Below, one piece after another: positions 27,101 through 42,100 of a stretch of DNA of 64,000 bases. The position numbers and the translations under genes are program-made. Numbering within the stretch: position 1 is the stretch's first letter; the number at the start of each line of letters is the position of its first letter. Location: assembly GCA_949316235.1 (NCBI GenBank), contig OX438749.1, forward strand, positions 21,716,414 through 21,780,413, read 5' to 3'. The notes beneath the pieces were generated by a model. That model searched no databases and was not told the DNA's origin. It worked only from the letters and a program-made list of their open reading frames with translations. The DNA comes from Oegoconia quadripuncta (taxonomy: Eukaryota > Arthropoda > Insecta > Lepidoptera > Autostichidae).

Positions 27101-30100
27101 GCTACATACCTGAAGGCGAGAAACTGAGTAACAAGCACGCCTGTAACATATTCTTTGGCAACTATATGGAGCCGGACGCGGATCCTAAGATATACGACCA
27201 GGTGTGGAAATTGTGTTGTGGAGAGATTCAACTTCAGCTTCAATAAATGGAAGATGCCATTTCGGAATTTTAATTCAATATGTTTTTATGATACGCGTTT
27301 GACCACAATGTCACCTAATGGAAAGATAAATAAATAGATATCTTTACACATACATACAGGGGCAATGGACAGAGCTATGATCGGATCAGAAATGAGGAGA
27401 TCCGCAGGAGAACCAAGCTGACCGATATAGCCCGAAGAATTGCCAAACTCAGGTGGCAGTTGATGGGGCACATTGCTCGTCGAACCGACTGCCGTTGGGG
27501 CGAGGCGCTTCTCGAGTAGCGCGGGAAGCGCAGGATCGATCGTTGTGGAGATCTTTGGCGGAGGTCTTTGTCCAGCAGTGGACGTCTTTCGATTGATGTG
27601 ATGATGGGGGGAGGTGGGACTTTCTTACTTTCCTACTTTTCACCCTTAAATTCTTTCTTTACACGCCAGGTGCACGATTTGGAGGACATGGGGCTGAAGA
27701 TGGAGTACTACCTGGACGAATACAACGTGGTGTCATCATCGCCCATGTCGCTGGTCATGTTCCGTTACGCGCTCGATCACATCTCGCGCTGCACCAGGGT
27801 CCTGCTGCAGGATAACGGTGAGTTGATGGAGAATTCTACTGAAGGACATCGATCGAAGGGTGACGAAAAAATCCGTAGCGCGTCCGGTCTTCTACGACGA
27901 GCTGTCGAACCGATACAAATTCCAAGCTTTCAACTGTTTTTGTCACTTTTTCGTCGGGTCGATCCCCAGCGGGGTACATGTTTAAGGACACCAGACTAAT
28001 TAAAGAAAGAAATAGGACATGCAAGTAGAAAACCGCCTCCGTGGCTCAATGTAAACAACATTGGGTTTAGCATTCGGAGGTCGCGGGTTCGATCCCCAGC
28101 GGGGTACATGTTTAAGTACTCGGTTTGGTTGGTGGTAGGGCATTTTAAATGTCCGCCTGGCTAGCTACCACCATCTTATCTAAATCTGCCGCCAAGTAGC
28201 AATGTTAATAGCATGGTTGTGTTCCGGTTGTCAGAGATAAGATAGCCAGTCCTCCAAATGTGTTGGGGTTTCCGGGTGAGTACGTGATTGAGGTCAAGTA
28301 CAAACCCGTAGTACATTAAAAAAAAAACATTATAGTATATTTCCAAAAATAAGTTTGCGACCAGAATGTTTCAGACACGGCGAAACAAATAAATAAAAAG
28401 TTTAATTATTTTAGTTATATACGTACATCCTTTAAAGTTGCCTATCTACGTTCGACTATATTATAATGATGAGTTACTCATCCCGAGTGCATGATTTTGG
28501 ACCGGTTTGATCCATTACATCGTACCTCTCACTTGATGTTACTGTCTGTGGATCATGAGAATTAGCAAAACAGAAGTGACCTATGCCAATAGATAAATGT
28601 GTGCTGAGAATGATAGTGACGATGAGATGGGTTTAGTCAGTGCATGATAATCAAAATAATATGTATCTTTTTGATTCCTGATAAATAATTATTCAATCTT
28701 TAAGATCTTAAAGAAATTAATATATTAACATTAGCATCGCATTATTTACGAAAACTTAATGTATGTAAGAAAAAATATAGAATCGTTTAAGAAAAATAGT
28801 GATATACATAATGTTAATACCAGATACAAAAATAAAATTGCTGTTCATGTCAGCCGTTTACACAAAGTCACTAAGTCATTTAAGAGGCAATGTATATGCT
28901 TTTATAATAAGGTTCCAGTGGACATCCAAAATTTACCTTTAAATAAATTCAAAACCATCATAAAACAGACATTATTTACAAAATTTCTATCTGGATGATA
29001 AGCAAGCATGGACATAGGCCGCTCGGCGATATTCAGTCCAATTATATAATATAATTGTAACCCAAACTTATTTAAAAGAGCAACCCTTGAGTTTCTTGCT
29101 CGTTCTTCTCTGGGGAGTCTTCTTTGCGAATGAGCAATAATGTCAATAATTTTAATATTAAGATAAGAATTGTGACGTTTTCAAGTGATAATTTTTATCC
29201 TACGAAATAAATATTTTTTGACTTTGACTTTGAATCTGATAAATAGCCAATCATTTAATCATTCATTCAAGCCTTTCGTCTCTGGAACTCTCTACCAGAG
29301 TCCATCAAACGAGCTCAAACTTTGAATGCTTTCAAAGTCGCCGTCAAGGAGCATTTCCTGGTGCTTTAATCTGTGCTCTCTTCTTAGCTTCTCTCTATAC
29401 CTTAGCACAATCCTGTTGTCGCTTATTATTATTATTTTATATATCAATAAATATTTATTTAGTACACCTATATATTTACGTTTGTATTTTGTTGCTATTT
29501 TATAGATGTTATGTTTAAGCAGGTATATTTGTCTATTGATCTATGTATGTATGTGTATGTAAATATATGAAATTTATTCACGTAGTTTGTATCTGCATCC
29601 CTATTTAATACCGCACAACTTACCTATTTCAAATGTACTGTCCTTATACTCAAATTTTGCCTGGAAGAGATCGCTTTTAGTGATAAGGTCGCCAAATTGT
29701 AGATTCTATTCTTACCACTTTTCTGAAACTGTATTTTCTTTTCTGTTGTGCAATAAAGTGTATTTGTATTGTAATCTAGGCAACCTCCTGCTTGTTGGCG
29801 TCGGTGGCAGCGGCAGAAGCAGCGCTGTGAAACTAGCAGCAAGTATACTGGAGATGAACGTCATACAGGTATGTAACCACTAACCACCACAAAAGCTCCT
29901 GGTCACAACTTTCGAGCTTTCAAGCGTTTTTGCCACTTGATTACTGGCATTATTCTGATTTAACTACCGCCCAGCTCTCTGCATCTAGGCACAGTCCGTG
30001 TATGCGAAAACAGAGGGTCGAGTTCCAGTGCCATTGTGCACTTCATTGGCTTCACTCCCATTGGCCGAGGGGGGATGTGAGACACTTCTTTTTCTTTTTT

Positions 30101-33100
30101 TTTTATCCACAACGGCTTGGTACTTGACCTCAATCACACCTGATGTTAAGTGAAGATGAGGTCGAAGGTGGAAGCGTACTGACCCGGAAACCCCAACACA
30201 TTTGGGGGACTGGCTATCTTATCTCTGACAACCGGAACACAACAATGCTATTAACATTGCTGCTTGGCGGCAGATTTAGATAAGATGGTGGTAGCTAGCC
30301 AGGCGGACATTTAAAATGCCCTACCACCAACCAAACCGAGTACTTAAACATGTACCCCGCAGGGGATCGAACCCGCGACCTCCGAATGCTAAACCCAATG
30401 TTGTTTACATTGAGCCACGGAGGCGGTTTTCTACTTGCATGTCCTATTTCTCTCTTTAATTAGTCTGGTGTCCAAGGTATAGACTCGCCTATTATCAAAA
30501 ACTCTGCCAATTCTTGTTCATAGGGGTGTAAATACAGAAATGGAGACGTGACTGGTGAAAGTTGTTGAAACTTTTGCATGTACGTTCCAACAGCGATGGC
30601 TTCTATAGGGACTTGTGTATATAGGTGTTTTTGGTGTGAAGTTTTTTTTTTATTATTTTTTATGGATACGCATTTGACGACAATCTCACCTGATGGGAAG
30701 TGACGATGTGGCCGAAGATGAAGCATGCGATCTCAGTAGATGCCTTTTCACCCTCCTCTTGAAGATCCCAAGGTTGTAGGATTCAGGAAAGACTGACGCC
30801 GGAAGGGAGTTCCATGCCTTGGCTGTTCGCATTATGAATAAAGAATCGAATTCAGTAGCCTTTTGCTTTACCCACGCGAAGAGACGGGTTGGTTCAATTC
30901 TATTACATGCTGAAAACCACGGACAATAGCCTAACTGTCTTAATCATAAAAATTTACAAACGCTTTATAAAATTTACAAACGTCTCTTGTCGTTCATAAG
31001 GAAATGTTGCAATGAAAGAAACTGACAAAACATACTTAAAGCGTTTGTAAATTTTTATGAATAAAAGGGTAAGGTATACCCTATGTACAGAGTTTTGTAC
31101 TCCATCGACAAGAGCGTAGCTCTTAAATTGAAGAGACAGAGAGTTTTGCGAATGCGTATTTGGTTCACTAATAATATAGGTTTAATTTGAAGATCTAAAT
31201 CACATAGCTAAGATAACACGTAGCCTCAGATATATATAATGTATAAATAAACACAAATAAATAAAACATGGAATATGTAATTTTTTGCAGATAGAAATAT
31301 CGCGAGTGTACGGACAGAACGAGTGGCGTGACGACATCCGCAAGCTGCTGATGAAGGCCGGCATTATTGGGAAGCCGCTGGTCTTCCTCTTTGCTGACAA
31401 TCAGGTACCAAACACACACGTAGTCGACAACTACAAAGGAAACTAAAATATTAAGCTTGCTATGGTCGCTAAATATTCTGCAGGCTTATTATGTAACTTG
31501 CCGATAGTAAATTGCCTAAGATAGATAGATAGGGCTTTTTGGCGGGATCTCGGCGAGTGAAGTTGCATTTTTCTTTATAATTCTTATAATTTGTGCATTC
31601 TAACTTTTGAAGCTTAATAATGGCAGAATATTGTGCAGCAAACGTTAGTGTTGGTGTACAAGTGAAAGTGTAAATTAAAGTGCGTAACGGAGCTTTCGGG
31701 TTCCCACAAGAAGCCGCGAAAATCTTTTGTAAAGCATTCTGCCACTTTACTGAAGAATGACTTGACCGTGACTAGACTCTGTATACGCCAAGTATACGAC
31801 GAACTACTTGTTTTGACTGATACTGACTTATAAACTGAAGAAATAAGAGAAATAAAATTCACTCGAAACTGGCAGTAATGCCCCTCGACAGTGAGGTTGA
31901 CTAGTTGCCATCCTCAAAAATAAGACGAAGAAGAAGATAGATAGGTAAAGCGTTTATTTGCATATTACAGAAACACATACAAAAATATTCGACGCAACAA
32001 TCATTCTGCTTGGTGTTATTCTTATGAAATGTAGGCTTATTTCACAGTAATAAAAATAAAAACAAAAATTAAGTACAACTGTTACAACTTATAATAGACT
32101 TGTATGTGTATCTGTACCACAAATGGGCCATCGCTCAGTGTGGAATAATCGTTATAAATTGCTTTCGTTAATCTCCTTTCACTCATTCGTTCTATATGCC
32201 CCCCACCAACCAACAAACCATAGATTATACGACCCGAACAATACTCGAAGACTAAAACAAAATCGATTAAAAAAACGATACATAATACATACATGGATTC
32301 GCGCTGAAGTTATTACCTTTTTTGGTGAAATAAGGTGTCCAAATCCAAGAAATTCTATATGGTTAAAAAGTGGCTTTAATTATTGTGTGACGGCGCTGTT
32401 AATACTTGTAAAATCGAAATGGTCGTTATGGCGATAGAAATAATGTTTGATTTTGAAATATGGGTTTGCCGTCTCCTGTCCTATATGATACACTTATTGA
32501 TTGAAACTCTCATTAAAGTTCACTCTCTGACTATAATTTTCCTGTAGATAATGTACGAAGGCATGGTGGAAGATATCAATATGCTGCTGAATACCGGTGA
32601 CATCCCAAATCTTTACGGCATGGATGAGAAGGTGGAGATCCTGGACAAGATGCAGGCGGCAGTCAGGGAGGCCGTGAGTTATTTACTTCCAATAATTATC
32701 ATTTACACTATTGTCTGATTCGTTAGTGGCATTTTTCCCGATCACGGCGAAGACAAAGGGATTGTAATAAAAAACGACAATCTGTAATTTGGCCTATAGA
32801 TTTTGTGTAATAGTTTTTTCTCAAACATGCATGGAAATATTGTCAAATCAATTCAATTCTTTTAAGTAATGGCTTTCCTGTTTAGGATTCTGCCAGCATC
32901 AAGTCAGTCATGGGAGTGATAACAATATTGTACTTTCGAAAAAAGAACACGCGAAGTATCTAATTTACGGACAGCGAAAAATAAATCCATTGCAGGAGCG
33001 TTTTTTGAATTTGGAACATTACAACACTCCAGCAATGTTGTATGAAACGGCGTGCTGCGGTTATTATATACTCTTTGATTGGATCTCTTTTATCATTCTT

Positions 33101-36100
33101 GGCATACCAAAATCTCTTTGCTCGTAAATGCGTTTGCCTTTCGGCACACATGATAAATAGAAAATCGGCGGCAAAGCTGAAAATTCGTCTTGATTTGCTA
33201 TTTAAATATTTATTATTTCCCTGCATTCTTTTGAGAAAAGCACTATATATGCCTCGGCGGAAATGGCAATTGCCTGTCTCGTATTAGTGAAGTCCTTGCC
33301 TACGGCTCGGTCTTCAAACTCATACTCGACCTGCAATTGCCTATTTCCCGGCCTTTGCAATAATGTATTATTATAATGATGCTGTTGATTCTGTATTATA
33401 CAAAAAAAAAATCATTTTTTATGCGAGTATTATCGTGCTCCAATGGGCATGTTCAATAGCACGTTCTGGTTGATTTTAAGTTAAGCTAAATCAGTGACGT
33501 CCATCTCTAGAAGTGGGGTTTGCAGGCCCCACCGGTATGCTGCGATGCGCCGGAGAAGACGGTTGCCCATATCGTGGATAAGTGGCTTGACGGCCTGGAA
33601 GACCTCAATGAGGCTTACCACGACGGCTATGGACTGGATCCAGAATTTGAACATTAATTTATAGAAGGATGATTAATTTTTCAGATTCTTATTACTGGAA
33701 AGAAAGAAAGAAAAAGTTTTTATTTGGCACCAGTAGTACTATTAGTACATTATGAAGTTATGGTGTCAAAAAGCCTCTATTCAGCATAATATCGCGACAT
33801 TGGACTAACTAGAATCCAGTGACGCTACACTGGTATTCTCTGGACACTACTCGCACTTTTATTTGCGGTAGCTCCAGTCTGTGGAGTAAACGAAAGCAGG
33901 GCCAGAGCTGCACCTTCCCCATGGAGCTGACGTTACTGCCGTTTTGCATTTCATTGGCTACACTCCCATTTGCCGAGACGGAAGTGGGAACTTCTTTTCC
34001 TACTTTTTTTTCTTTATTTATCCATAGAACATTCTTTATCATATTTAACTTATTTATTTATCTAACTTTATTTATCATATTTAAACAATCTTCACTATAT
34101 TTGTGTGTGTCCCATGAGCGTCCGTGATCTCACCATAGGCTCCACTGAAAACCAGCGTTGTAGTCGTTGTTCTTCTCTCGACTACAACAAATGCTGAGTT
34201 GGGGACCTGATTTGATGCCACCTTGCGACACCGAAAACTAGCAATACCTACTTATATTAAGTTCCACATTTCTGTGTTGTGTTATATAGTATATAAGTAA
34301 CAATTAAATGTATTGTATAAGTGTCGCTAAATGGATCAAATAAAGTTTTCTTATTCTTATAAGACGCCTACGAAAACCTGTAAAGGTTTGTGTGTAGTGC
34401 GAATGAGGTCACTGACCCGCCGCGTTATTAATTATTACAAAAGGTATGTAACGTAACTTAAATATCTAGTTACAGAAGATGATATGCGAAAGCTTGTATA
34501 TTTCTTGTTTTAATTAGTCTGGGGCCCAAGGTAGCACATAGAGTTACCCAGGCATCGTCTACCCGCAGTAGACATCGTGTCGAGTACCACTGTTGATTGT
34601 AGCTAACAGGAGTCGCAATGGGAGGAGTCTGGACCACCTCCAGATTGAGCGATAGTAATAATACCTGTTTTATGTACTTTTAGGGCAAGAAGATGGAGAC
34701 CACACCACTGGCGATGTTCGGTTTCTACGTGGAGAGAGTGAAGGCGAACCTTCGTATAGTGATGGCCATGTCGCCTATTGGGGACTCCTTCAGGAACCGC
34801 CTGCGGATGTTCCCGTCGCTCATCAACTGCTGTACCATCGATTGGTGAGATGTTATGTCCTTTATCTATCTTATCTAAGTCTGCCGGCTCTTTGAGATAA
34901 GACAGTCAGTCCACCAAATAAGTTACCTCAACTTGTCATCACCTTCGGACTCACTTCACTCCATAGGTGAAGCGCTCACCTGTTGTACCTAGAAAAGTAT
35001 TAGCATTGTTATATTATCCTGATATTCCCTCGCCTTTTATTAGAAGTCTATTGCCTGTATGGTCGATGCCTGAGTAGACAATTATTCGAATTTGCTAATG
35101 AAAAAGTATAATATGCAAGTCTGTGATTACATTACTTAGTAGTATTACTAGTAAAAAGATCAGCCGTCGATCTCCCAGCCCCATAATGTAAATAGTACAT
35201 TAATAGTATGTAGATACGTTAACCTAGGTAGGTACCTATTTGTATATTGAGTTTAGTAATCAAGAAAGAACTCTAGATAAATAATTGCAAATTTATAAAA
35301 CGCCCGAAAGACTATGATATCGTCTAAATACTTCAGAAACTGTGTTAAATATCATCGAAATGTTTTAACCACCCGCCAACCGCCTCCGTGGCTCAACGTA
35401 AACAACATTGGGTTTACGATTCGGAGGTCGCGGGTTCGATCCCCAGCGGGGTAAATGTTTTAAGTATTTAAATGTCCGCGTGACTAGCTACCACCATCTC
35501 ATCTAAATCTGCCGCCAAGCAACAATGTTAATAGCATTGTTGTGTTGCGGTTGACAGAGATAAGGTAGCCAGTCCCCCAAATATTTGGGTTTCCGGGTCA
35601 GTACGCTTCCACCTTCGGCCTCATCTTCACTTAACATCAGGTGTGATTGAGGTCAAGTACGAACCCGTCAAGCATAAAAAAAAGAACAGTATTCATCACA
35701 CAAACTTTTACCCCTCGCGGGATTCGAACCCGCAACCATTGGTTTCGCTGACAGGGTCACCATCCACTACACAATCGGCCGTCAGCATTTCGATGCTTCA
35801 ATTGAGATTTTTTTTTCATCGTCGGTTGAAATAAATTTATTTGATTTTGTTGTTAGGTTCACAGCGTGGCCTGCGGAGGCCTTGGAGAAAGTGGCCAACA
35901 TGTTCATATCGAAGATGGCGAACGTGAACGATGAACTGCGGTTAGCTTGCGTCGATATGTGCCAGCTCTTTCACACTAGCGTCGTTCAGCTCAGCGACAG
36001 GTGAAACAGGATGATATTGTTTGTTATACTATGTTAAAGTAGATTGTATTTTGGTTTCTAAGCTTATGTGTAGATGAGGTACAGTCAGAAACATTTATAC

Positions 36101-39100
36101 ATTTACAGGTCTGCGTAATACTTATTAAATTTTATTATTAAATCAATCAATCAATCAAATACGCTTTATTGTTTAAATGTTGAATGTTTTTGAATAATTA
36201 ACCGACTTTATTTTTTATTTTGCTCCCGAGGGTGTGGTAAAAGGTAACTAGGGAACTTTCTACCAAAAAATATGTATAGATTTGCAAGTTTTAACGGCGA
36301 CGGACTGACAGGGTTCTCGTGTATTTCTGTATATTTCGTAAAGTGAACCGCGGGTACACCCCTCCGGCCGCGATTGCAACCGAGTTTGGTTGCCAAAAGT
36401 ATTGAATATTCTTGTTACACAACTGTTATCGTTCCCCCTTGTAGTTTCGCAATCAGTTGCCGAAAAAGAATATCTCTTGACCATCCTGTATAAAGTACTA
36501 TTGAACAACCTTCATGATTGGCTGAGAAAACTTAATTTGTGTTACGCAACCCTGTATAATTCTCTGGTTCAGACTGTACCTAAAATTTTTTTAGATTTTT
36601 TTTTAATTACTTTATTATCAGCCTTGCATCTCATGAGTCCTTGAGTCACCGACTTGGTTTCAATTGGAAACAGCCAGGGCTGACTATTTAAAGAAGAAGA
36701 AAACATTTACAATGGGCATGTACATGAAAATTTTGAGATAATAATTCTAAAACATAATAATGCAAGCTGATATAGGTTCCAGCTCAGTATAATGCTGTGA
36801 CATGAACCATATATAGTACTGAGTATATTACACTGAGTACATTACAGTACACCGCTGATTTTCAGCTGGCACCTTTGTAGAAGGTTAGGCGCTCATAGAA
36901 TAATTAAATAAAAAAAATTGTACATAATTAACTTATTCCAGAAAACAGACATAAAATAAACTACACATTATAGGTACAACACATTATAATACAAACAGCT
37001 ATAATTTAACAGGGGGGCGCAATACTATCATTAACTAATATTAAATGAGGTACTTTGTTACACCGTCAAGTTGCCGTCTCTTTTATCACTTTTCTGAAAC
37101 GTGATATAGAAAGTACTTTTTTATTTGTTGATTCACCAACAGATGTTACAATAATGCAGGCACAGCTTATATACAGGGCGTCCCAAAGTTATGGGACATG
37201 AAGGGGAAGTACCTTAAATATCGTAGATAGTGAATTTTGCTCAAAGAAGACTTTATGTTATTTTTAAAAGTTAGTAATTCTGCATTCATAGATTTTCTAA
37301 AAATTATTTGCTTCGGCTGGGAATCGAACCGACTCAAATGTGAAAAAAAAAACACCCTACTTTTATGATGCCAATCGAAAGAATAGCTAAAAAATAATAA
37401 CTCTGCCTAAGTAACATAGTATTTTAAAAGAAAGGAACAACGTGAAATTAATCATTTTAATCAAATAAAAAACATACATGAAACTGCCGTAGTCAATTAA
37501 GTAGGTATTTAATTTGCCTTCTGTCTAGCTTACAGAGGACGTATTGAAATACAAGTTTTATCATTTCATCTACACGTGCACTTATAATAAGGAAAACTAT
37601 GTTAGTACCTATTTTATGAAGTGGGTACTTATTTACGAATAATCAATGCTATCTTTGGAATGATAATATCGCTACTTTTCGAACGTCGTCGGCAATAAAT
37701 AACTTTCTTGAAATTTGACTCAATCATTTTATGTTGTTCCTTTCTTTTAAAATACTATGTTACTTAGGCAGAGTTATTATTTTTTAGCTATTCTTTCGAT
37801 TGGCATCATAAAAGTAGGGTGTTTTTTTTTTCACATTTAAGTCGGTTCGATTCCCAGCCGAAGCAAGTAATTTTTAGAAAATCTATGAATGCAGAATTAC
37901 TAACTTTTAAAAATAACATAAAGTCTTCTTTGAGCAAAATTCACTATCTACGATATTTAAGGTACTTCCCCTTCATGTCCCATAACTTTGGGACGCCCTG
38001 TATATATAGTGACTTATGAAAATGCCATCACCCAGTGTGAAGTCAAGCAATTCTAGCCAACCACTGTACTGACTTTCAGATTCTATTCGGAGCAGAAACG
38101 CAAGGTGTACGTGACGCCTACAAGCTATTTGGAGCTAATCAAGGCCTTCCAGAACTTGTACGCTATGAAGGTGGATCAGATCACCAGGGCTAGGATACGG
38201 TGAGTTTTGGATATACTCCAATCACGGTGACGTCAAACTTTAAACTTGAAGCATTTATTTCAACGTAAAATACGTGATATCATTTGTTGAATGTCAATTT
38301 AAATCTACTGGTAATAATAATAGGGCTTAAGCATTTCTCTATCAGAGAGAATGTCCAAGCTACTACCGCTTCGGAAAGGGAAATCATCTGTGGGAAAAGA
38401 ACGTCCTTTCGACTGGTCTTGTCATTTACAAATGATTATAGTACACCTGAAGACGAAGACAGGCAACTTTTAAAATGGAAAGAAAAGAAATTGAAACGTG
38501 TCTATGCCTGTTGAACTCGCGATTATTCATATTCTATTCTTTCTACCCCCGCACCCCCTCTCACACACAGTGTTCTTGTTAAAGTTAACAGTTAAAGTTC
38601 TTGGATCCATACTGTTTCACAATGAGAGAGCCACTCCAGAGGGTGAGAGACTGGTGATCTGTCACACAGGTTTCCTAGTACGGACACCAGTCTCTCTCAA
38701 AAACCATTTTATATATGTCATAATTTTAAGCAGCTATTGTTAAATATTGTACCTATATTTTTGTGACAGAAAATAAAAACTTTATGTATTGTAATGTATT
38801 CGAAAATGAAATGTAATGGTCCAACGTCAGCGGTGCTAGTGTAAGAAGGTTTCACTCAGAAACGAAATACCAGTTTATATGGATATAAATTAATTAAATT
38901 TTGAAACACTATTCAACTATATGTGCACACTATCGTAGCTGGAGCGAAGGTGACCCGAAACCAACCGTCTTCGATCTCTAGGCGAGCCTGTACGAAGGTA
39001 GCCGATGTTTACCCATCATCAGTCGTAGGTGTATGTTGACGTTTTCCAGATTAATTTTAAAGCTGAAATTCTCTCTCATTTCTTCGTAGTTATGAAACGG

Positions 39101-42100
39101 GTCTGGAACAGCTGGACTTTGCCGCCGGGCAGGTGGCGGTGATGCAGCAGAACCTGATAGATCTACAACCGCTACTGGTTGAGACTTCGGACAAGACGGA
39201 GAAGCTCATGATCAAGATCGAGCAGGACACTGTCGTTGTTGAGAAACAGAAGGAGGTATGAACTGCTGGGGTAAAAGTGCTTAAACACTTGGTACTGTAA
39301 TACACTGGTTGGCAGCAAGGAATGAACGATTCCATTTCTTTTTGTGGGTAACGGGGTTTGGTACCGATCGAACGGATTTTTCTTTAATATTCAGCTGCTG
39401 TGTTTAACAAAAATAATTATTTGTTTACCTAATAAAACACATTTTAACTCTGAAATGCTTAAAAAAAGTTAATGTTTCCTCTGGAACCTTCGAATCTTAT
39501 TTAGATAAATAAACAAACATAAATATTTATAGAAACATCCTGTCTTTGTAATAAATGTTCGTATTCATCACACAAACATTTACCACTCGCGGGATTCGAA
39601 TCCGCAACCGTTGGTATCGCTGACAGGGTCACTATCCACTACACAATCGGCCGTCAGCATTTCGATGCTCAAGGCGGGAGAGGTGGGATTTTCTGTTTTT
39701 CTGTGAACGGCAACGGCAGAACCAAAGAAGCACTATCTAGAATAAGCATTTTTTTTGTTTAATATTGAAATTAGAGTTACCACATACATAGATGGTTGAA
39801 CGAGGCGGCTAATAGGCGAAGAAGAGAGAGAGCAAAAGGAATGCTGAGCTGACGAGCTATTAACAGTTATCACTTCCTTATCTAAGGAATTATCCAATAC
39901 ACTCACTTTGATACTGCAGACCGACAAATAAAAATGGATTATATTGCTATATCATTTAGGGGTTATACCTGCTCCTTAAATGATATTACATTTTATCGAT
40001 TATACCTCTACTTTTCCCTCCAGATCGTAGGCGCGGACGAGGCACTTGCCAACGAAGCAGCAGCCGCTGCTCAGGCCATCAAAGACGACTGCGAGTCAGA
40101 CCTGGCTGAGGCAGTGCCAGCGCTGGAGGCGGCCCTGGACGCCCTCAACACCCTGAAGCCCGCAGACATCACCCTGGTGAAGAGTATGAAAAACCCACCA
40201 GCTGGTGTGAAGCTGGTTATGGAGGCTGTGTGCGTGATGAAGGGCATTAAAGGGGATAGGAAAATGGATGCTAATGGTAAGTAGGTGATCAAGTTTTTGA
40301 TATCTTCTTCTTGTCGTGTCGTTCGAGTTGGCGGGTACGGGTACCAGCAAACGTGTTATAATTTTTTATTTAGCCCAGTAATTAGCCTCGGGAACACCAC
40401 CGTCATTGGCATTATATAGGTCCTCAAGCGTGCAGGTGCCTGGGCTAGGCATGTAAGGAGATGGGCTATAGTTTGTGGGGACGCACCGCTCTCACATCGT
40501 TTGCTTGCTCCGCCTACATAGCCCCACTTGCTCAGGTTGTCCTTGTATTGACCGCCCTGGGTCCGAAGGCTATTCAGTGATTTTCAAGTCAATCATGGCA
40601 AATTCTGACCAGGGGGAAGGTCCTCTGTAGATAGAAGAAACGATGCTCCTTCTACCAACGGCTACATCGCTTCTTAGATGCATCACCCACCAGGGGAGCC
40701 ACGGACTTTAAGAAGCTGTGTCGGCTTATCAGTCTTTGACTTAAAAGTTCTTGACTTATAACAAGCCAATGCCAGCATGCGGTATTATGCATCTCCTACG
40801 TAATGCATCTCATTACATTATAATGACGTTGTTGCATACAATCTTTTTCTACGATCGTTTTATAATTTAACTAAAAGATTAAATTATTGTATCTGCTTGT
40901 TACCGGAACAATTCAATTAACTTCACGGAGCTTGGCACTGCCCTTTAAGCATAAGGCGGTGGAAATATGACTTTATATGTGTATTGTAATGAAATATTAT
41001 GCTATAATTGAATATTACACAATACTTTGGTGCAAGTGAAACATTTCAAGTAGTTTTGGTTTCGTATTGAGGAGTTCATGATACAGGAGTAGAGAAGAAA
41101 TTTGATCTCTCGGTTGTTTGCGTACTATAAAGTCTACTTAATCTACCTATAAAATCTTTTTATAAGAGTTATCTCGTCTTCTTTATCCAGGGAGGCCTTT
41201 CGAGGACTTCTGGGGGCCTTCACAGAAGATGCTCGGTGATATGAAGTTCCTTGAAGGCCTTAAGAACTACGACAAGGACAACATACCGGTAGCCACTATG
41301 AAGAAGATAAGAGACAAGTAATATTTTAACACTTCGCTTCCATTTCGCGTTATGATTGAAGGGTTTCAATATCTCTCTACACTAGATTTTAAACTAATAT
41401 TAACTCATATTGTCTCAGCTTCAACAGCCTTGCGTCTCTGCTGTTGGGTCAGTCCCCTTTCACCATTGAATGTACTGGCTATAATCCACCAAAGGAAACC
41501 AGTGTGGATTGATGAATCCGGACTAGTGACTACCTGATAGTTTTCTCAAGGCGCTTGAGGCCACAGACTTGACTTAAGGATTGCCTTCAATCTGAAATTG
41601 TTTAACTTACCTGCCGAAGTAAGGAAACATTCGTATGGTCATTAGTGGTCAAACATCTGTACCGCGCCTGTTGTTGCTTAACTTCGGTAATCGAATGCCA
41701 ATAGGAATTCATTTACCAATTTCATAGGTAGATTGTCGTAAGTTTTCGAAAAGTTAAATCTGCTTCTACTGTCTGGCAATAATATTTCACCGTCAACAAG
41801 GAACGTTACAGAAAAAAATAGAAAGGAAAAAATATTTAGGTCACGAATACAGAATAATCATAGTCTCTGGGTTTCTTATGAACGTTCAAGGTCACACAAA
41901 GAGCAATGGGGAGGGAGATGCTCGGCGTTTCACCACGACATCGAAAAAGGTCTGAAGAAATGTACGGATTAGGACAGTCATCGATTTAACCCAGCGGATT
42001 TGTAAGTTGAAGTGGCAATGGGCAGGTCATAGGACTCGTAGAACTGATGACTGTTGGAGCATAAACATTGTAGGGGGGAGATCGGGCGCCGACTACCGCA

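Noticed and set aside
30098..30428. Possible CRISPR-like or satellite pattern from the many similar SINE A units
   Set aside because: Copies are dispersed, in both orientations, and of SINE structure; there is no regular repeat-spacer array.
32960..33287. Overlapping ORFs of 81-88 codons on both strands in intron 21
   Set aside because: Mutual shadows in AT-rich DNA; neither has a recognisable domain.
37819..38019. 66-codon ORF with a near-identical twin on the other strand (37167-37355)
   Set aside because: The two ORFs are the same sequence in the arms of an inverted-repeat element. No start context or family supports a protein.
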